Shown in pieces: positions 42,833 through 51,546 of a DNA stretch of 64,000 nucleotides. The stretch lies in NCBI RefSeq assembly GCF_900113315.1, contig NZ_FOZG01000001.1, positions 1,612,001 through 1,676,000 on the forward strand, written 5' to 3'. The stretch's first letter is position 1. Every line of letters starts with the position of its first letter. This DNA comes from Sphingomonas jatrophae (lineage in GTDB: Bacteria > Pseudomonadota > Alphaproteobacteria > Sphingomonadales > Sphingomonadaceae). Under the pieces are notes generated by a model that was not told the origin of the DNA, did no database searches, and saw nothing but the letters and a program-made list of their open reading frames with translations. The position numbers and the translations under genes were made by a program.

Positions 42833-44047
42833 ATGACCCTGCGCCGTGCCGCGATCGTCTCGCCCATCCGCACCGCCGTCGGTCGCTTCGGCGGCAGCCT
42901 CGCCACGATTCCCGCGGGGGAGCTGGGCGCGATCATCCTCAAGGCGTTGATCGAGCGCACGAGGATCGATCCCGAGCGGATCGACGACGTCATCTATGCG
43001 CAGGGCTATGGCAATGGCGAGGCGCCGGCGATCGGCCGCTGGTCCGCGCTCGCCGCCGGGCTGCCCATCTCGGTTCCGGGCTATCAGCTGGACCGGCGCT
43101 GCGGCTCGGGCCTGCAGGCGGTGATCGATGCCGCGATGATGGTGCAGACCGGCGCTGCCGACGTGGTCGTTGCGGGCGGCGTGGAGAGCATGTCCAACGT
43201 CGAATATTATTCGATGGATCACCGCCGCGGCGCGCGGTCCGGCTCCACCACCTTCCATGACCGGCTGACGCGCGGCCGTGTCATGTCCCAGCCGATCGAG
43301 CGGTTCGGCGTGATTTCCGGCATGATCGAGACGGCGAACAATCTGGCGGGCGATTACGCCATCAGCCGCGAGGCGTGCGACGCCTTCGCCCTGCGCAGCC
43401 ACCGCCTCGCCGCGCAGGCGTGGGCGGACGGCAAGTTCGATGACGAGCTGGTGCCCGTTCCGGTGCCGCAGAAACGCGGCGAGCCGCTGCTCTTCAAGGC
43501 CGACGAGGGCATCCGCGCGGATGCGACGATGGAGTCGCTGGGCGCGCTGAAGCCGATCGAGAAGGGCGGCGTGGTGACGGCGGGCAATGCCAGCCAGCAG
43601 AATGATGCCGCCGCCGCCTGCCTCGTTGTCGCCGAGGACAAGCTGGGCGAGCTGGGGCTGGAGCCGATCGGCTGGTTCCACAGCTGGGCCGCGGCCGGAT
43701 GCGAGCCGTCGCGCATGGGGATCGGCCCGGTGCCCGCGGTCGAGCGGCTGTTCCGCCGCACCGGGCTCGGCTGGGGCGACATCGGCCTGGTGGAGCTGAA
43801 CGAGGCCTTTGCGCCGCAGGTGCTTGCGGTGCTGAAGGGCTGGGGTTGGGGCGGCGAGGAGGATTGGGGCGATCGCCTCAACGTCAACGGCTCGGGCATC
43901 TCGCTCGGTCATCCGATCGGCGCCACCGGCGGCCGCATCCTCGCCAATCTGCTGCGCGAGATGCAGCGGCGCGAGGTTCGCTACGGACTGGAGACGATGT
44001 GCATCGGTGGCGGCCAGGGCCTGGTCGCGGTGTTCGAGCGGGCGTGA
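42833..44047 (+). CDS. Thiolase (acetyl-CoA acyltransferase)
   Basis: 404 aa thiolase with all catalytic residues: nucleophile Cys90 (DRRCGSGLQAVIDAA), NEAFAPQVLAVL, GHPIGATGGR with the active His, and the second Cys in TMCIGGGQG. It cleaves a 3-oxoacyl-CoA to acetyl-CoA plus a shortened acyl-CoA. It directly follows the acyl-CoA dehydrogenase. The sequence LGWGWGGEEDWGDRLNVNG includes a small insertion before the NVNGSG motif. Confidence 0.93.
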   Translation: MTLRRAAIVSPIRTAVGRFGGSLATIPAGELGAIILKALIERTRIDPERIDDVIYAQGYGNGEAPAIGRWSALAAGLPISVPGYQLDRRCGSGLQAVIDAAMMVQTGAADVVVAGGVESMSNVEYYSMDHRRGARSGSTTFHDRLTRGRVMSQPIERFGVISGMIETANNLAGDYAISREACDAFALRSHRLAAQAWADGKFDDELVPVPVPQKRGEPLLFKADEGIRADATMESLGALKPIEKGGVVTAGNASQQNDAAAACLVVAEDKLGELGLEPIGWFHSWAAAGCEPSRMGIGPVPAVERLFRRTGLGWGDIGLVELNEAFAPQVLAVLKGWGWGGEEDWGDRLNVNGSGISLGHPIGATGGRILANLLREMQRREVRYGLETMCIGGGQGLVAVFERA

Positions 44048-44117
44048 TCCTCCGCACTCAGCCGTCATTCAGCGGCTGTCTGCGAAGTCAGGCCCGGCAA
44101 GCGAACGGGAGAGTTGA

Positions 44118-44486
44118 ATGAAGGTGTTCGGATTGGCGCTCGGCCTGGCGGCAGTGGCTTTGCCGACGATGGCGTCCGCGCAGGGCGATCCCGCGCGAGG
44201 CAAGACGGTCTTTGCGCGCTGCATGGCGTGCCATCAGACCGTCGCGGGCCGCAACGGGCTTGGTCCGACGATGGCGGGCGTGGTCGGCCGCAAGGCCGGC
44301 ACGGTGCCGGGCTACAATTATTCCGCGGCACTGAAGAAGAGCGGCCTCGTCTGGTCGCCCGCGGCGCTGGACAGCTACCTTCTCAAGCCCGCGGCCAAGG
44401 TGCCGGGGACAAAGATGATCTTCCCCGGACTGCCCAAGCCCGAGGATCGCGCGAACATCATCGCCTATCTGACGACGCTGAAGTAA
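44118..44486 (+). CDS. Cytochrome c, class I
   Basis: 122 aa exported mitochondrial-type cytochrome c. Signal peptide (to ASA at about 21), haem site Cys35-x2-Cys38-His39 (RCMACH) and the axial Met100 in PGTKMIFPGL. It carries electrons in the periplasm, plausibly from the PQQ dehydrogenases to a terminal oxidase. It follows the thiolase by 70 bases with GGGAGAG before the start and precedes the CaiB gene by 15 bases. Confidence 0.92.
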   Translation: MKVFGLALGLAAVALPTMASAQGDPARGKTVFARCMACHQTVAGRNGLGPTMAGVVGRKAGTVPGYNYSAALKKSGLVWSPAALDSYLLKPAAKVPGTKMIFPGLPKPEDRANIIAYLTTLK

Positions 44487-44501
44487 AAAGGGACGGCAAG
44501 G

Positions 44502-45767
44502 ATGGCGGGCGCGCTCGACGGCATCAAGGTACTGGATCTGTCGCGCGTCCTCGCTGGCCCGTGGTGCACACAGATCCTCGCCGATTTCGGCGCCGACGTG
44601 CTGAAGATCGAGGCCCCCGGTGCGGGAGACGACACGCGCAGCTGGGGCCCGCCCTACCTGACCGGCGATGACGACATGCCGGGCGAGAAGGGCGAGAGCG
44701 CCTATTATCTCTCCTGCAACCGCAACAAGCGCTCGGTGGCGGTCAATCTGGCCGACCAGCGGGGCGCGGACTTGATCCGGCGGCTGGCGGCGGAAGCGGA
44801 TATTCTGGTCGAGAATTTCAAGCTGGGCGGCTTGGCCAAATACGGCCTCGACTATGCCGGCCTGAAGGCGATCAATCCGCGGCTGGTCTACACCTCCATC
44901 ACCGGCTTCGGGCAGACCGGCCCCTATGCCTCGCGCGCCGGCTATGATTTCGTCGCACAGGCGATGGGCGGGCTGATGAGCATCACCGGCGAGGCGGACG
45001 GATCGCCGATGAAGGTGGGCGTCGCGATCACCGACCTTTCGACCGGCATGTATGCCGCCACCAGCACGCTGATGGCGCTGCGCCATGCCGAGCGGACGGG
45101 CGAGGGCCAGCATGTCGACGTGTCGCTGCTCGACACGCAGATCTCGATGCTGGCCAATCAGGCGCTCACCTACCTTGTCGGCGGCCAATCGCCGGGCCGC
45201 CTCGGCAACGCACATCCGACGGTGGTGCCCTACCGCCTGTTCAGGACGGCGAATGGCGAGATCGTCATTGCGGTCGGCAATAACGGCCAATTTCGCCAGC
45301 TGGTGAAGGTGCTGGGCGTCCCCGAGCTGGCCGACGATCCGCGCTACGCCACCAATGGCGACCGCGTCCACAATCGTGCCGGGCTGGAGGCGCAGATCGA
45401 GGACCTGACCAGCGCCTGGGCGTCGGGCGAGCTGACCGCGACCTTGCTCGCCGCCGGCGTGCCCGCAGGGCCGGTGAACGAGGTGGGGCAGATTCTGACC
45501 GACGAGTTCGCCGAGGCGCGCGGCACCGTCCACCACTTCACGCGCGCGGATGGCGCAAGCGTGCCGAGCGTTGCTTATCCCGGCAAGCTTTCGGCCACGC
45601 CTGCCACCTTCCGCCGCATCCCGCCGCGGGTGGGGGAGCATAGCCGCGCCGCGCTCGCCGAATGGCTGGGCCTCGCCGACGAGGAATTGGACGCGCTCGC
45701 CGCGGCCGGCGTGATCGCGGATCGTGCCGACCTGCTGGCCGCGCAGAAACAGGGAGAAACGGCATGA
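44502..45767 (+). CDS. Class III CoA-transferase (CaiB/BaiF), single domain (copy 4)
   Basis: 421 aa formyl-CoA-transferase-like enzyme. It opens with LDGIKVLDLSRVLAGPWCTQ, has the CoA-binding CNRNKRSVAVNL, and the catalytic Asp178 (KVGVAITDLSTGMYAATS), 21 residues before the TGEG turn. It activates a carboxylic acid by taking CoA from another thioester. The stop overlaps the SDR start (ATGA). Confidence 0.9.
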   Translation: MAGALDGIKVLDLSRVLAGPWCTQILADFGADVLKIEAPGAGDDTRSWGPPYLTGDDDMPGEKGESAYYLSCNRNKRSVAVNLADQRGADLIRRLAAEADILVENFKLGGLAKYGLDYAGLKAINPRLVYTSITGFGQTGPYASRAGYDFVAQAMGGLMSITGEADGSPMKVGVAITDLSTGMYAATSTLMALRHAERTGEGQHVDVSLLDTQISMLANQALTYLVGGQSPGRLGNAHPTVVPYRLFRTANGEIVIAVGNNGQFRQLVKVLGVPELADDPRYATNGDRVHNRAGLEAQIEDLTSAWASGELTATLLAAGVPAGPVNEVGQILTDEFAEARGTVHHFTRADGASVPSVAYPGKLSATPATFRRIPPRVGEHSRAALAEWLGLADEELDALAAAGVIADRADLLAAQKQGETA

Positions 45768-46546
45768 AGCTGGATGCAAAAGTTGCGGCGGTGGTGACGG
45801 GCGGCGCCTCGGGCCTCGGGGCGGCGACGGCGCGCGCGCTGGCAGCCAGGGGCGTGAAGGTGGCGCTGTTCGATCTCAATGCCGAGCTGGGCAAGGCGCT
45901 GGCGGCGGAGCTTGGCGGTACCTTCTGCCATGTCAACGTGACCGACGAAGCGTCCGTCGTGGCCGGGTTCGAGAAGGCGCGTGCGGCGCACGGGCAGGAG
46001 CGCATCCTCGTCAACTGCGCCGGCACCGGCAGTGCGCAGAAGACCGCCAGCCGCGACAAGGCGACGGGTGCCACCAAGCATCACGACATGGCGCTGTTCG
46101 CGCGCGTGGTGGAGATCAACCTGATCGGCACCTTCCGCTGCATCGCCAAGTCCGCGCAGGGCATGCTCGATCTCGAGCCGCTGGCGCACAATGCCCGCGG
46201 CGTCATCATCAACACGGCCAGCGCCGCGGCGGAGGATGGGCAGGTCGGGCAGGTCGCCTATGCGGCCTCGAAGGGCGGGGTGGTGGCGATGACGCTGCCG
46301 ATCGCGCGCGACCTGATGGGGGACGGCATCCGCGTCAATACCATCCTGCCCGGCATCTTCGACACGCCGCTGATGGGCCGCGCCAGCCAGCAGGTGCGCG
46401 ACTCGCTCGCCGCGAGCGTTCCTTTCCCCAAGCGGTTCGGCGAGCCGGCGGAATATGCCCAGCTGGCGCTCAGCATGATCGAGAATGATTATTTCAACGG
46501 CGAGGACGTGCGGCTGGACGGCGCGATCCGGATGGCGCCACGCTGA
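45764..46546 (+). CDS. SDR, 3-hydroxyacyl-CoA dehydrogenase type 2-like
   Basis: 260 aa short-chain dehydrogenase. Cofactor motif TGGASGLG at 12-19, NCAG, Ser153 and the catalytic Tyr166-x3-Lys170 (QVAYAASKGG). Asp in LFDLNAE after the second strand indicates NAD. The overall sequence, with KATGATKHHDMALF and INTASAAAEDGQ, resembles type-2 (HSD17B10-like) 3-hydroxyacyl-CoA dehydrogenases, which also oxidise hydroxysteroids. It follows CaiB directly and could oxidise a 3-hydroxyacyl-CoA before thiolysis. Confidence 0.87.
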   Translation: MKLDAKVAAVVTGGASGLGAATARALAARGVKVALFDLNAELGKALAAELGGTFCHVNVTDEASVVAGFEKARAAHGQERILVNCAGTGSAQKTASRDKATGATKHHDMALFARVVEINLIGTFRCIAKSAQGMLDLEPLAHNARGVIINTASAAAEDGQVGQVAYAASKGGVVAMTLPIARDLMGDGIRVNTILPGIFDTPLMGRASQQVRDSLAASVPFPKRFGEPAEYAQLALSMIENDYFNGEDVRLDGAIRMAPR

Positions 46547-46556
46547 CGGTTGAATA

Positions 46557-46572
46557 TTGCACCATAGTGCAG
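46557..46572. promoter_or_regulatory. Regulon palindrome, site 8 (TTGCAC-CATA-GTGCAG)
   Basis: Near-perfect palindrome (inner TGCAC/GTGCA arms exact). It occupies the spacer of a good promoter, TTGAAT (46550-46555), 17 bases, TATCCT (46573-46578), a textbook repressor position. Confidence 0.75.
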
Positions 46573-46600
46573 TATCCTGCCCCGATTGGGGAAGGATGGC

Positions 46601-47467
46601 ATGATGGCGGAAGGTGACGGCGAGCCGCGGTTCGTGAGCTATGAAGTGCGGGACGGCACCGCCTGGGTGATGCTCGACCGCCCGCAATATGGAAACGCCC
46701 AGAATTACCGCCTGCTCAACCAGCTGGACGGCTGCTTCAAGCAGGCGGTGGAGGATGATAGCGTCAAGGTCATCGTGCTGGGCGGCAACGGCAAGCACTT
46801 CTCCGCGGGCCACGATCTCGGCACCCCCGACAAGGATACGACGTTCGAGCGCGAGCGGATCGGCCTGTGGTGGAACCACACCGACAAGGACGGTGCCGAG
46901 CGGCAATATGTCCTCGAGCAGGACGTCTATCTCGGCCTGTGCCGGCGGTGGGCCGCCATTCCGAAGCCGATGGTGGCGATGGTGCAGGGGGCGTGCATCG
47001 CAGGCGGGCTGATGCTCGCCTGGGTGTGCGACATGATCGTGGCATCGGACGACGCCTTCTTCCAGGATCCGGTGCTGCGGATGGCGCAGCCGGGCGTCGA
47101 ATATTTCGCCCACGCATTCGAGCTGCCGCCGCGCATCGCGCGCGAATTCCTGTTCCTCGGCCAGCGCATGTCGGCCGAGCGGGCCTATCAATATGGCATG
47201 GTCAACCGCGTCGTGACGCGCGACCGGCTGCGCGACGAGGTGGCGGCGATCGCGGCCGAGATTGGCGAGCGGCCGCGCATCGGCCTCGCTTTGACGAAGC
47301 AGGCGGTGAACCTCGTCGAGGACCTGCGCGGCAAGCGCACGGCGATGGACGGCGTCTTCCACATGCATCACTTCGCCCACGCGCAGAACCAGCTCGTCTC
47401 CGGCAATCTGGTCGGCGGCGTCAGCCTGAAAACGATGGCGGATGCCAACAAGGCGGAGGCGAAGTGA
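46601..47467 (+). CDS. Enoyl-CoA hydratase/isomerase family protein (crotonase)
   Basis: 288 aa crotonase-fold protein with oxyanion loops HFSAGHDLG (67-74) and GACIAGGLMLAWVCD (130-144). The first catalytic Glu of hydratases is Met138 and the second region (FFQDPVLRMAQPGVEYF) is not the usual PE-x-LG-x-PG, so a simple hydratase activity is doubtful; related family reactions include isomerisation, hydrolysis and C-C bond cleavage. Start chosen at ATG 46601 (or 46604), downstream of GGGGAAGG; the earlier TTG is inside the promoter. It overlaps the next gene by one base. Operon of two under site 8. Confidence 0.82.
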   Translation: MMAEGDGEPRFVSYEVRDGTAWVMLDRPQYGNAQNYRLLNQLDGCFKQAVEDDSVKVIVLGGNGKHFSAGHDLGTPDKDTTFERERIGLWWNHTDKDGAERQYVLEQDVYLGLCRRWAAIPKPMVAMVQGACIAGGLMLAWVCDMIVASDDAFFQDPVLRMAQPGVEYFAHAFELPPRIAREFLFLGQRMSAERAYQYGMVNRVVTRDRLRDEVAAIAAEIGERPRIGLALTKQAVNLVEDLRGKRTAMDGVFHMHHFAHAQNQLVSGNLVGGVSLKTMADANKAEAK

Positions 47468-49140
47468 TGGCGGTGGTCCTGAACCCGGCGCCCGTCGCCG
47501 ATGACCTCACCTCGCAGCTCAAGGCCGCCGCTGCCGCCGCCAAGGCGTTCGTCGCGGCCGTGCAACCTGCGCTGCGGACGCGCCTGCACGGCGCTGACGG
47601 CCGCATCGACCGGCGCAAGGCGGATGCCGAGCAGCATGTCATCCACGGCTTCGGCTGGTACGCCTCCTACGCCGAGTTGATGACCGAAGTCGCGGATTGG
47701 GCGGTGCGGCTGGACGAGGCGGGCACGTTCGGCGAGGCCGAGCGGTTGCTGGCATCCTTGCTGTTCGCCGAATATGGCGCGCAGCTGCGCGGCGGCATCG
47801 CGATGAACCAAAGCGAGGTGATCCGCCCGCGCGATCTGACCGACGATCCAGCGACGCTGGCCCTGCTGAACGATCCCGCGCTCGATCGGCTGATCGCCGA
47901 GGGGGGCACGCAGGCGGTGAAGACCCGCATCGCGGCGCTGCTCGTCGATGCGCGCGGGCGCGCGACGCTGGAGGATTGCGGCCTCGACGAGACGACCGCG
48001 ATGATCCGCGATCAGTTCCACGCCTTCTCGGCCGAGAAGGTGGCGCCCTTCGCGCATGAGTGGCACCTCAAGGACGAACTGATCCCCCTGCCGCTGGTCC
48101 ACGAACTCGGCGAGATGGGCGTGTTCGGCATGACCCTGCCGGAGCGCTATGGCGGCCTTGGCCTCGGCAAGACGGCGATGTGCGTCGTCTCCGAGGAATT
48201 GTCGCGCGGCTGGATCGGCGTCGGCAGCCTTGCCACGCGCTCCGAAATTGCGGGCGAGCTGATACTGGCGGGCGGCACCGAGGCGCAGCGCCTGCACTGG
48301 CTGCCGCGCATCGCCTCGGCCGAGACGCTGCCGACTGCCGTCTTCACCGAGCCCAATACGGGCTCCGATCTCGGTGCGCTGCGCACGCGCGCGACGCAGC
48401 AGGGCGAGGACTGGTCGATCAGCGGCAACAAGACGTGGATCACGCACGCCGCCCGAGCCGACGTGATGATGCTGCTGGCGCGCAGCGATGCGGAGACCAA
48501 GGATCATCGCGGCCTCAGCATGTTCATCGCGCCCAAGCCGCGCGGCGTCGACGGCGACGATTTCCCGGCCGAGGGGATGACCGGCGGCGAGATCGAGGTG
48601 ATCGGCTATCGCGGCATGAAGGAATATGAGCTGGGCTTCGACGGCTTCGTCGTGCCCGGCGGCAATCTGCTCGGCGACGTGCCGGGGCAGGGCTTCCGCC
48701 AGTTGATGGCGACGTTCGAGAGCGCACGCATCCAGACCGCGGCACGCGCGATCGGCGTCGGCCAGGCCGCGCTCGACGTCGGGCTGCAATATGCCATGGA
48801 TCGCCAGCAGTTCGGCCGCGCCATCCTCGATTTCCCGCGCATCGCCAACAAGCTGGCGATCATGGCGGCGGAGCTGATGGGCGTGCGCCAGCTCACTTAC
48901 TTCGCGGCCCGCCGCAAGGATGAGGGCAAGCGCTGCGATCTGGAAGCGGGAATGGCCAAGCTGCTCGCCGCCCGCGTTGCCTGGGCGGCGGCGGACAATG
49001 CGTTGCAGATCCACGGCGGCAACGGCTTCGCGATGGAATATCCGGTCAGCCGGCTGCTGGCCGATGCGCGCATTCTCAACATCTTCGAGGGCGCGGGTGA
49101 GATCCAGGCGCAGGTGATCGCGCGGCGCCTGCTGGATTGA
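47467..49140 (+). CDS. Acyl-CoA dehydrogenase, methylsuccinyl-CoA-dehydrogenase-like
   Basis: 557 aa acyl-CoA dehydrogenase with an N-terminal helical extension of about 160 residues, as in (2S)-methylsuccinyl-CoA dehydrogenase of the ethylmalonyl-CoA pathway. The extension shows HGFGWYASYAELM, FGEAERLLASLLFAEYGAQL and GGIAMNQSEVIRPRDL, all close in style to that enzyme. The catalytic domain has TAVFTEPNTGSDLGALR, DRQQFGRAILDFPRIANKLA and the Glu in NIFEGAGEIQ. It may dehydrogenate a branched dicarboxyl-CoA or another bulky acyl-CoA. The ATG overlaps the previous stop by one base (GTGATG). It is convergent with the thiolase gene at 49199. Confidence 0.84.
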   Translation: MAVVLNPAPVADDLTSQLKAAAAAAKAFVAAVQPALRTRLHGADGRIDRRKADAEQHVIHGFGWYASYAELMTEVADWAVRLDEAGTFGEAERLLASLLFAEYGAQLRGGIAMNQSEVIRPRDLTDDPATLALLNDPALDRLIAEGGTQAVKTRIAALLVDARGRATLEDCGLDETTAMIRDQFHAFSAEKVAPFAHEWHLKDELIPLPLVHELGEMGVFGMTLPERYGGLGLGKTAMCVVSEELSRGWIGVGSLATRSEIAGELILAGGTEAQRLHWLPRIASAETLPTAVFTEPNTGSDLGALRTRATQQGEDWSISGNKTWITHAARADVMMLLARSDAETKDHRGLSMFIAPKPRGVDGDDFPAEGMTGGEIEVIGYRGMKEYELGFDGFVVPGGNLLGDVPGQGFRQLMATFESARIQTAARAIGVGQAALDVGLQYAMDRQQFGRAILDFPRIANKLAIMAAELMGVRQLTYFAARRKDEGKRCDLEAGMAKLLAARVAWAAADNALQIHGGNGFAMEYPVSRLLADARILNIFEGAGEIQAQVIARRLLD

Positions 49141-49156
49141 TCAAGCCACCGGGCGG

Positions 49157-49177
49157 GCGGGGGCGCCGAACCCCCGC
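49157..49177. terminator. Hairpin between convergent genes
   Basis: GCGGGGG, loop CGCCGAA, CCCCCGC. A 7-base all-GC stem without a T-run, between the acyl-CoA dehydrogenase and the thiolase gene; weak terminator candidate. Confidence 0.45.
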
Positions 49178-49198
49178 GCGCTTCCATCCAGTGCGACG

Positions 49199-50371
49199 TT
49201 ACAGCCGCTCGACGATGGTGACGTTGGCCATGCCACCGGCCTCGCACATCGTCTGCAGGCCGTAGCGGCCTCCCCTCTGGCCGAGCGCAGAGACGAGCGT
49301 GGCCATCAGCTTCGCGCCGCTGGCGCCGAGCGGATGGCCGAGCGCGATGGCGCCGCCATGGACGTTCAGCCTGGCGGGATCGGCGCCGGTTTCCTGCAGC
49401 CAGGCGAGCGGCACGGAGGCAAAGGCCTCGTTCACCTCGAACAGGTCGATGTCGTCGATCGCCATGCCGGCTTTCGCCAGCGCGCGCCTGGTCGCGGCGA
49501 TAGGCGTGTCGAGCATGATCATCGGATCGCCGCCCAGCACCGACATGTGGTGGATGCGGGCGAGGGGCGTGGCGCCCGTCGCCTTCAAGCCGGCCTCGCT
49601 GCACACCAGCAGTGCCGCCGCGCCGTCGCAGATCTGGCTGGCATTGGCCGCGGTGATGACGCCGCCTTCGGTCAGCGTCTTCACCGCGCCGATCTTCTCC
49701 AGCGTGCTGTCCGCGCGGATGCCCTCGTCCCGGTCGTGCGTCACGGTGGCGCCGTCCTCCAGCGTGACGTTTAGCGGCACGATCTCGTCGGCGAACCTGC
49801 CCGCATCCGCCGCCGCGGCCGCCTTGCGGTGGCTCTCCAGCGCGAAACGGTCGAGCGTGTCGCGGTCGAAGCCGTACTTGGCCGCGAGCTTCTCCGCGCC
49901 GCTGAACTGGCTGAACGGCTCCGTGCCGTAGCGCGCATCCAGGCCGGGGCTGCGATAGGTGCCGAAACCGTGCTTCGCCGGCAGCGTCCACGGGAGCCCC
50001 ATCGGCACGCGCGTCATCGATTCGACGCCAGCGGCCACCACCACGTCCTGAAGGCCGGACATCACGCTCGCGGCGGCGAAGTGCAGCGCCTGCTGCGAGG
50101 AGCCGCACTGGCGATCCACCGTCGTGCCGGGCACGGTTTCGGGCAAACCGGCCGAGAGCGCGGCATAGCGGCCGATATTGGCGCCCTGCTCACCGCCGGT
50201 GCAGGCGCAGCCCATGATCACGTCGTCAACCAGCGCCGGATCGAACTCGCTTCGCGCCAGCAGGCCCCGGATCACCGCGCCAGCAAGGTCGGTGGGGTGC
50301 CATCCGGCCATGCGGCCGCCCCGCCGCCCACCCGCGCTCCGCGCCACCGCGGCGATATAGGCTTCGGCCAT
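49199..50371 (-). CDS. Thiolase (acetyl-CoA acyltransferase)
   Basis: 390 aa catalytic thiolase: nucleophile Cys89 (TVDRQCGSSQQALHFAA), NEAFASVPLAWL, GHPLGASGAK with the active His, and Cys in TMCEAGGMAN. It cleaves 3-oxoacyl-CoAs, a second enzyme beside that at 42833. The ATG at 50371 follows GGAGAG; the extra 17 residues of a longer frame overlap the regulatory palindrome and are not used. It is alone on the minus strand, divergent from the kinase operon across site 9. Confidence 0.91.
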   Translation of the reverse strand: MAEAYIAAVARSAGGRRGGRMAGWHPTDLAGAVIRGLLARSEFDPALVDDVIMGCACTGGEQGANIGRYAALSAGLPETVPGTTVDRQCGSSQQALHFAAASVMSGLQDVVVAAGVESMTRVPMGLPWTLPAKHGFGTYRSPGLDARYGTEPFSQFSGAEKLAAKYGFDRDTLDRFALESHRKAAAAADAGRFADEIVPLNVTLEDGATVTHDRDEGIRADSTLEKIGAVKTLTEGGVITAANASQICDGAAALLVCSEAGLKATGATPLARIHHMSVLGGDPMIMLDTPIAATRRALAKAGMAIDDIDLFEVNEAFASVPLAWLQETGADPARLNVHGGAIALGHPLGASGAKLMATLVSALGQRGGRYGLQTMCEAGGMANVTIVERL

Positions 50372-50385
50372 CTGCCTCTCCAAAT

Positions 50386-50401
50386 ATGCACTGTCGTGTA
50401 G
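50386..50401. promoter_or_regulatory. Regulon palindrome, site 9 (ATGCAC-TGTC-GTGTAG)
   Basis: Two mismatches from the consensus. It lies 15 bases before the thiolase start on the minus strand, in the 158-base divergent region shared with the kinase-SDR-dehydrogenase operon, so it may control either or both. Confidence 0.6.
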
Positions 50402-50529
50402 AAATATGGCGCTGACTACCATGGGTGGAGGAGTGGCGCAATTCTGCTCTGCTGGTCAGAAAGTGATTGCCTTGCGGCCTCCGGGGCGGCAAGGTCGGGC
50501 ATAACGAGACGAGGGGGAGAGGGGCGGCG

Positions 50530-51546
50530 GTGATCGATGTCGCGATGCTCGAGCAGTGGTTGGACGCTTCGGAGATCGGCACCGGGCCGGTCGGCGATGT
50601 TCGTCCGCTGGCCGGCGGATCGCAGAACATCATCCTGCGCTTCCGCCGTGGTGACGAGGACTTTGTTCTCCGCCGCCCACCGGCGCACCCGCGGCCGGAG
50701 TCGAACGAGACGATGCGGCGCGAGGCGCGTGTGCTGGCCGCCCTGCGCGGGACGGACGTGCCCCATCCCGAGCTGATCGCCGCCTGCGGTGACGAGACGG
50801 TGCTCGGCGCCGCCTTCTACCTGATGCGGCCGGTCGATGGCTTCAATCCGGCAAGCGGGCTTGCGCCGCTCCATGCCGGATCGGCGGAGGTCCGCCACCG
50901 GCTCGGGCTTGCGCTGGTGGAGGGGGTTGCCGCGCTGCACGCGCTGGATCCCGTCACCATCGGCCTCAGCGACTTCGGCAAGGCCGAGGGCTATCTCGAC
51001 CGGCAGGTGGCGCGCTGGCAGCGCCAGTTCGCCGGCTATGCCGACACGCCCGGCTGGACCGGCGCCGCCGACCTGCCCGCGCTGGAGCGTCTTTCGGAAT
51101 GGCTGGTCGCGCACCAGCCGCCGGCCTGCGCGCCCGGCATCCTCCATGGCGATTATCATCTCGCCAACGTTATGGTGCGCCCCGACGCGCCCGAACTCGC
51201 AGCCATCGTGGACTGGGAATTGGCGACGATCGGCGATCCGCTGATCGATCTCGGCTGGCTGCTGGCAACATGGCCGGCGCCGGACGGAACGGGCGGCACG
51301 CTGTCGATCCAGCCGTGGCAGGGCTTTCCAACAAGCGAGGAGCTGGTCGCGCATTACGCCGCGCGTTCGGCGCGCGACCTTGCGAACATCGGCTGGTATC
51401 GCGTGTTCGCCGCCTGGAAGCTCGCGATCCTGCTGGAAGGCACCTATGCGCGCGCCTGCGCCGGCAAGGCCGATGCTCAGGTTGGAGCGCGGCTGCATCG
51501 GCGCGCGATGGATTTGATGAGCCGGGCGGAGGGATGGATCGCATGA
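50530..51546 (+). CDS. APH-type phosphotransferase (LvaA/ACAD10-11 kinase-like)
   Basis: 338 aa kinase of the aminoglycoside-phosphotransferase fold. The catalytic loop is ILHGDYHLANVMV (HGDYHLAN at 206-213) and the metal Asp is Asp228 in VDWELATIGDPLIDLGW. Members of this clade sit next to acyl-CoA dehydrogenases: LvaA phosphorylates 4-hydroxyvaleryl-CoA in levulinate catabolism and the N-terminal domain of ACAD10/11 does the same for 4-hydroxyacyl-CoAs. An ACAD11-like gene lies two genes downstream here. GTG start at 50530 after GAGGGGGAGAGG. I infer phosphorylation of a 4-hydroxyacyl-CoA intermediate. Overlaps the SDR by ATGA. Confidence 0.83.
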   Translation: MIDVAMLEQWLDASEIGTGPVGDVRPLAGGSQNIILRFRRGDEDFVLRRPPAHPRPESNETMRREARVLAALRGTDVPHPELIAACGDETVLGAAFYLMRPVDGFNPASGLAPLHAGSAEVRHRLGLALVEGVAALHALDPVTIGLSDFGKAEGYLDRQVARWQRQFAGYADTPGWTGAADLPALERLSEWLVAHQPPACAPGILHGDYHLANVMVRPDAPELAAIVDWELATIGDPLIDLGWLLATWPAPDGTGGTLSIQPWQGFPTSEELVAHYAARSARDLANIGWYRVFAAWKLAILLEGTYARACAGKADAQVGARLHRRAMDLMSRAEGWIA

